In this document: positions 50,201 through 56,200 of the stretch, piece after piece
Numbering within the stretch: the first letter of the stretch is position 1
Layout: each line of letters begins with the position of its first letter
Source of the DNA: Pieris napi
Taxonomy: Eukaryota; Arthropoda; Insecta; Lepidoptera; Pieridae
Assembly: GCF_905475465.1 (NCBI RefSeq)
Contig: NC_062238.1
Location: forward strand, 7,048,501-7,112,500
DNA length: 64,000 nt
Direction of reading: 5' to 3'
Notes under the pieces: model-generated
The model's input: only the letters and a program-made list of their open reading frames with translations
What the model was told of the DNA's origin: nothing
The model's database searches: none
Program-made: the position numbers and the translations under genes

Positions 50201-53200
50201 CAGAGACAAAATAATTACAACAACGTTTTTAAAAAGCGCTTGAACTTATAGGAATTAAACATTTTGTGTATGGGGCACCTGATATTAGTACGCGTAATAA
50301 GCAAATCAAATGTATTGCATGAGTGAAGAGACCTGGCTATGACATGAAAGTTTATTAGACCGACGAGTTTGGAGGATGATTCCAATCAATTAATGATCGG
50401 CGTTACTTAGCGTTAGGAAATTGTATTTCCGCAATAATTCGTTATAGTGGGTACGGTTTTTATGTATTCCGTATTTAATAAGGATTCTATACTTGGCTAG
50501 AGTATTCTAGATGAGTCCATCAGCGATTTATATGTATCTGCCTTGCGATTCTGTAACTCACTTTTCGAACTTGCACAGCGGTTTTCGGAGGATAAGGAGG
50601 GAGCTTGTAGTTTATTGTTTATCAGAATGCCAAATTGTAAAATGACTGCTTCACGACTGATGTGCGCGACCGCCGCTGCGACAATCGCTGTGCGAGTTCG
50701 AAAAGTGAGTTACAGAATCGCTAGGCTGTTTCTATTTTGAAATGGGTCTGAAACACGTGTTACATAAATAAGAACCATTACCAAGTGGTCTATATAAGTA
50801 TATGATCTAAGTAAACACCTAGATCTTTGACGGTAGCAACTAAAAATCGCCAGTACAAATTTTCTAAGGGTAGTCAATTAAAGTTCGGCGTTGACGATTC
50901 AACCTATACTTTTAAGTTTTAGCACGAAAGCCTGGGGAATATTGTGCTATTTGGATTTTGCTCGTACATTTCAAACCATACTAGGAATTTGTTATAGAAA
51001 CAAACTTTCTCTTCAAAAAGGGATTACTGTTTGTAAAGTAAACGACTACGAAACTCCAGCGTGGAAAATTAGCACAAGCACTCTGTGTACTTTATGACAT
51101 GGCACGGAACATGTTACATTGTTAATTGGGCTTTTCGCTTGTTTTTACCGACTGCTCTGGTCGGCTTATTTTAAAATATATTTATGCAAATGACAGGGCT
51201 AGACCGTATCTCGATACTATATTTATACGAAAGCTCCAAATTCTATTGTTTTTTACATCAAATCGTGGGTTACGTTATAGTTACGATCATGACGGATAGT
51301 TACAATACTTTGGTATTAGGCAAGGGAAAAATTAGAAGGTATTAGAAAACTATAATAATTTAAAAAAATGCCAATATTAGTACTAGTTACATTGAGCATA
51401 AACAATTAACGTATAAAAGCTGCATACGCTTCATTAAATAGATATCTTTACCTAGCGTCAATTCAGTCGTAACGTGATTTTGTCTTCTTCAATACTTCAC
51501 CTAACTCGTAGTCCCTGACATTAGCGCGTTCAACCAAACAAACAAAGCAATATCTTCAGATTTATAAAAAAAGTTGGACGGAACAACACAATTGTTTCGA
51601 CTATGTATTTGCGTGTTGTTCCCACGAGAATGTAAGTGCGTGCTCCTATTTCACCTCCTGCTGATAGGAGACAAATCTTTGTTTTTAATTTATTTTATTA
51701 TTATTTATTACTTAAGATGTCATGTGGAACATGGTGTAATGATTGCAGCTCCTTACAAACGTTGTGTAAAACAAAAATTTGATTGGCAGTAAATGTAAAA
51801 TTAGAAGCATTTAATGTATTCTTATAAAACAATCTCCACAGAGCAAGTCGGACCGAGTGAGGGGTAACAGAGAGGAGTGGAACTGGGAACACCGGAAATG
51901 TGGCGATTGGCGCGCGGACGTGACAGACGCGGGAGTTTTTTGTTATTTATGGTGGCGTTGTGTAAAAGATTGTCTTCTGGTTGCGTATAATTTTCATTGT
52001 GGTATTTTAGTTAATTAAAAATTGTTTTGTAAGGAATAAAACTTCCTAGGTTGAGTGTTTTGTTACTTTTAATATTTATAGTTTGTGATTTCCAAGATCA
52101 GAAGTGGGATAACCACGCGTTTAGACCGTTTGTTTTCTAAATTTAGTACTTATTAGTGTTCAGTATTGGAGGAACCTCATCTCGGCCGTAAGTTTTATTT
52201 CTTATAAAAGCAAAATGTCTGGTCTTTCGTCTCGACTCGAGGGACAAAGGCATAGTCGCGAAAAACGGCGTTCTAGTTGTCGCGAAGCACGTCGCGATAG
52301 TGTAGATTCCCGATATACGCCGCCTGGTAGAAGTCTCTATAGTAGTTCATCAAACCGCCGGAATCGGACTTCCAGGCGTCGTGATGTATCGCACGACCCT
52401 CATAGCTCTCGTAAACGCCGCGATAGTTCACGCTATGTAGCTTTTGATAGGATTCTTAGTAGATTAGAAGTGATCGAAGCTAGACTACCTGTATCCGTAG
52501 ATAGCGTGAGTCCGTCGCGTCCTGTGAACGGGAGTCATTTAGTTTCTACTCCATTGGCTGTACAGAGTTCTGCTAGTAAGCCAGGCTCAGGCATGGCTGA
52601 AGAGGTTATTGAGGGTAGTATTCCACACACACTGGATATGAAAACCAGTGAAGCAAAGGAGGAGGGGAGCGGTATTGTTGAAGCATTGACTGCATTGTTC
52701 AAAGCAAAGTCTCACAACTTTTATATATCGCCTTTTGATCCAAATGTACACGACTTTGATGTTTGGTGCAACGAGGTTGACCGTGCCCGGCTTCTAAATA
52801 ATTGGGATGATCACGAATGTTTAGGACGGATAGGTAGTTGTTTGAAAGGAGATGCGAAGTTGTGGTTAAACGATTGGGTGACAAATGATCGATCGTGGAG
52901 TAATTTTAAACTAGAATTTAGATCGTTATGTCCACGTAACGTTGACATGGCTTCTGTATTATTTGAGGTAATGAGTACAAACTCTAATAAGTTTTCTACT
53001 TATGCGGAATACGCGCGTAAATCTTTGCTACGTCTTAATATCGTTAAAGGTTTATCCGATGAGCTGAAAACCGCTATTGTTGTTCGAGGCATTAGCGATC
53101 CCCAAATAAAAGCCGCGGCCACAAATGCTAAATTACACTCAAAAGGTTTGATTGAATTTTTATCTGTTTATATAAAACCTAAATACGATTACCGCCAATC

Positions 53201-56200
53201 TAACAATACCGTTCGTTCTTTTAGTAGTTCAGGTCCGTCTTTCACGCGAAAACGCGAGGCGTCTAGGTTTGATAATAATAAAATTACTTGCCACACCTGT
53301 GGAAAATTAGGTCATAAGAAATGGCATTGTCCTAAACAACTTAGAGCTGATCCTACGACTTCTACTCAGAGTGACAGTTTCACAAAACCATCTCCAATTG
53401 CATTAAGCGACAATCAGAATAGGTCAGTTAAATATTGCACATTTTGTAAGCGTAAGGGACATTTGATAGATTCATGTTTTCAAAAACAGCGTTCTAACAG
53501 TGGTGATAAAAAAATCAATGAAGTAAATTTTTGCTTAGACTTGACCCCAAACAAAGTAACGTAATATCAGCAGTACTTCAAAAAGTACCAGTCGATGTTT
53601 TGATCGATAGTGGGTCGGATATTTCTTTGATTTCAGAGTCAGTACTGAGATATTTTAATTTGAATAGAGTACCAACTTATCGCTTGATGCGTGGAATTGG
53701 AAGTCAAGAAATTGAGTCGACTTCTCTAATTACGACAGTAATAGAATTTCCTGAAGTGTCATTAGAAATAGATTTATTTGTTGTTCCTTCTCAGTGCATA
53801 AATGCACCCATTTTGATTGGTACCGACGTACTGAACCGAAAGGGTTTGACATACATTCGAAGTAATGGAGAACAGCGGCTTGTAAGGTCTGGTATTGTAC
53901 CGATTGTGCAGCATGTGGTCGCGGTGGACGATGGGAGTGTCAGGACCCCATTAATTGGTGCAGATAGGGATAGATTACTAACGATAATTCACGAATTTTC
54001 GGATTTATTTATCTCTGGCACTGCGGCCTCCACCGTGAACACAGGCAGCATGGAAATTCGATTAACTTCGACTACCCCGATAAGTCATCGTCCTTATAAA
54101 CTTTCGATAGATGAAAAGAATAGAGTTCGTGACATTGTCAGCGATTTGCTCAGTAAGGGTATAATTCGGGAGTCTCAGTCTGACTACGCTAGTCCTATTA
54201 TTTTGGTCAAAAAGAAAGACGGCAGTGATAGAATGTGTGTCGATTATCGGGCTCTCAATTCTATCACTGTCAAGGAGAGATTTCCCTTGCCGCTAATCGA
54301 TGACCATGTTGACAAGCTTGGCAGCTATAAAATCTTCACCAGTCTTGATATGGCTACTGGATTTCACCAGGTGCCAATAAGGGACGATGACTCAATCAGC
54401 AAGACTGCCTTCGTGACACCTGAAGGACATTATGAATATTTGAAAATGCCCTATGGGTTGGCCAATGCACCAATTGTTTATCAGAGAATCATTTCCAAAA
54501 CTTTAAAAACATTAATAGATGCTGGCAAAGCCCTTACGTATATAGACGACGTTTTATTACTGTCAAATTCAGTAGAGGAAGGCCTGGACACGTTGAAAGA
54601 AGTTTTACATACATTAAAAACAGCGGGATTTTCTATTAATTTAAAAAAATGTAGCTTTTTAGACTCAGAAATTGAATACTTGGGGCGATTGATCGGTCAT
54701 GGTCAGGTCAGACCGAGTCTGGGGAAGGTCGATGCACTTATTAGATCTCCAAAACCCACAAATGTCAAGGAGGTTCGCCAGTTTCTAGGCTTAGCGGGAT
54801 ATTTCCGTCGCTACATATCGGGTTACGCTTCTAAGACCGCATGTATAGCAAAGTTGTTAAGAAAAGGGTTACCATTTTTGTGGGGTGCTGAGCAGGATAC
54901 TGCTCGCGATTATATAATTCACTGTTTGACAAATGAACCGGTTTTAGCGATATTCAATCCCCGGCTGCCTACGGAACTTCACACCGATGCAAGTGCTATT
55001 GGTCTTGGTGCTATTTTGTTACAGGAACATGCCGGTAGGGGAAAGAGGGTTGTCGGTTATTTTAGTAAGTCCACCCAGGGCGCAGAGTCACGGTACCACA
55101 GCTATGAGCTGGAGACCTTGGCTGTCGTACGTGCGCTCCAGCACTTCCGCTACTATTTGATTGGTATAGCCTTTAAAATAGTGACTGATTGCAATTCATT
55201 AAAATTGACGGAGCGTAAAAAAGATCTGTTGCCTCGAGTTGCGCGCTGGTGGGTGTATTTACAAGATTTTAATTTTACTTTAGATTATCGAAAAGGGGCT
55301 TTAATGCAACATGCAGATTTTCTGAGCCGTAATCCTCCTCTTTCCACTGCCAATGTGTCTCATATTCGGAATCCAAGCAGCTGGGCGAAGATCGCTCAAA
55401 CCGCTGATGTGGAGACACAAGAGTTAATTTCTAGATTAAGAGACGGGCAGCTTGACGATACTAGGTATGTGATAAAAAATGATTTGTTGTACTACAAATT
55501 TACACCAACTGGGGAAGACCCGCGACTCTTGTGTTACATCCCTAAGGGTCACAGACTCAGTTTGTTGAGGGTGTTCCACGATGAACATGATCATATTGGG
55601 ACTGACAGAACAACTGACTTAATATTAAGACACTTTTGGTTTCCTAGTTTGCGACAGTTTGTAAAAAAGTACATAAGTTATTGTCTAGTATGTTTAGCAC
55701 ATAAAAAAGTTCCCAGGGCTCCGTCACAACCGATTCAATCCTGGACAAAGCCAGATATCCCTTTTTCTATTATACATACCGATGTCCTAGGGCCGCTCCA
55801 AGAGTCAAACGGTTTCAAATACGTTTTGATTATAGTGGATGCATTTTCCAAGTATTGTTTGCTCTACTCTCTGTACAGACAAAACACTGACGAGCTAAAA
55901 CGAGTTTTTTCAAATGCGGTGTCATTATTTGGTACGCCGTCTACAATAGTATGTGATCGCGCTAGAATGTTCGAAAGCGCTACATTCCAAAATTGGGTCA
56001 GTGATTTGGGATGCTCGATACATTTTATCACGCCTGGTATGCACCGTGAAAATGGGCAAGCGGAGCGGTACTGCAGGACAGTTCTCAACATGCTACGTGT
56101 TGAAGTAGGCAACAAAGGTTCCCAATGGTCCGATGTGCTGTGGAGGATGCAGCTCACTTTGAATATCTCCAAGCAAAGTACCACGCAGACGTCACCACTA

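Noticed and set aside
50543..50740. 65-codon plus-strand ORF
   Set aside because: Lies entirely within a foldback MITE copy.
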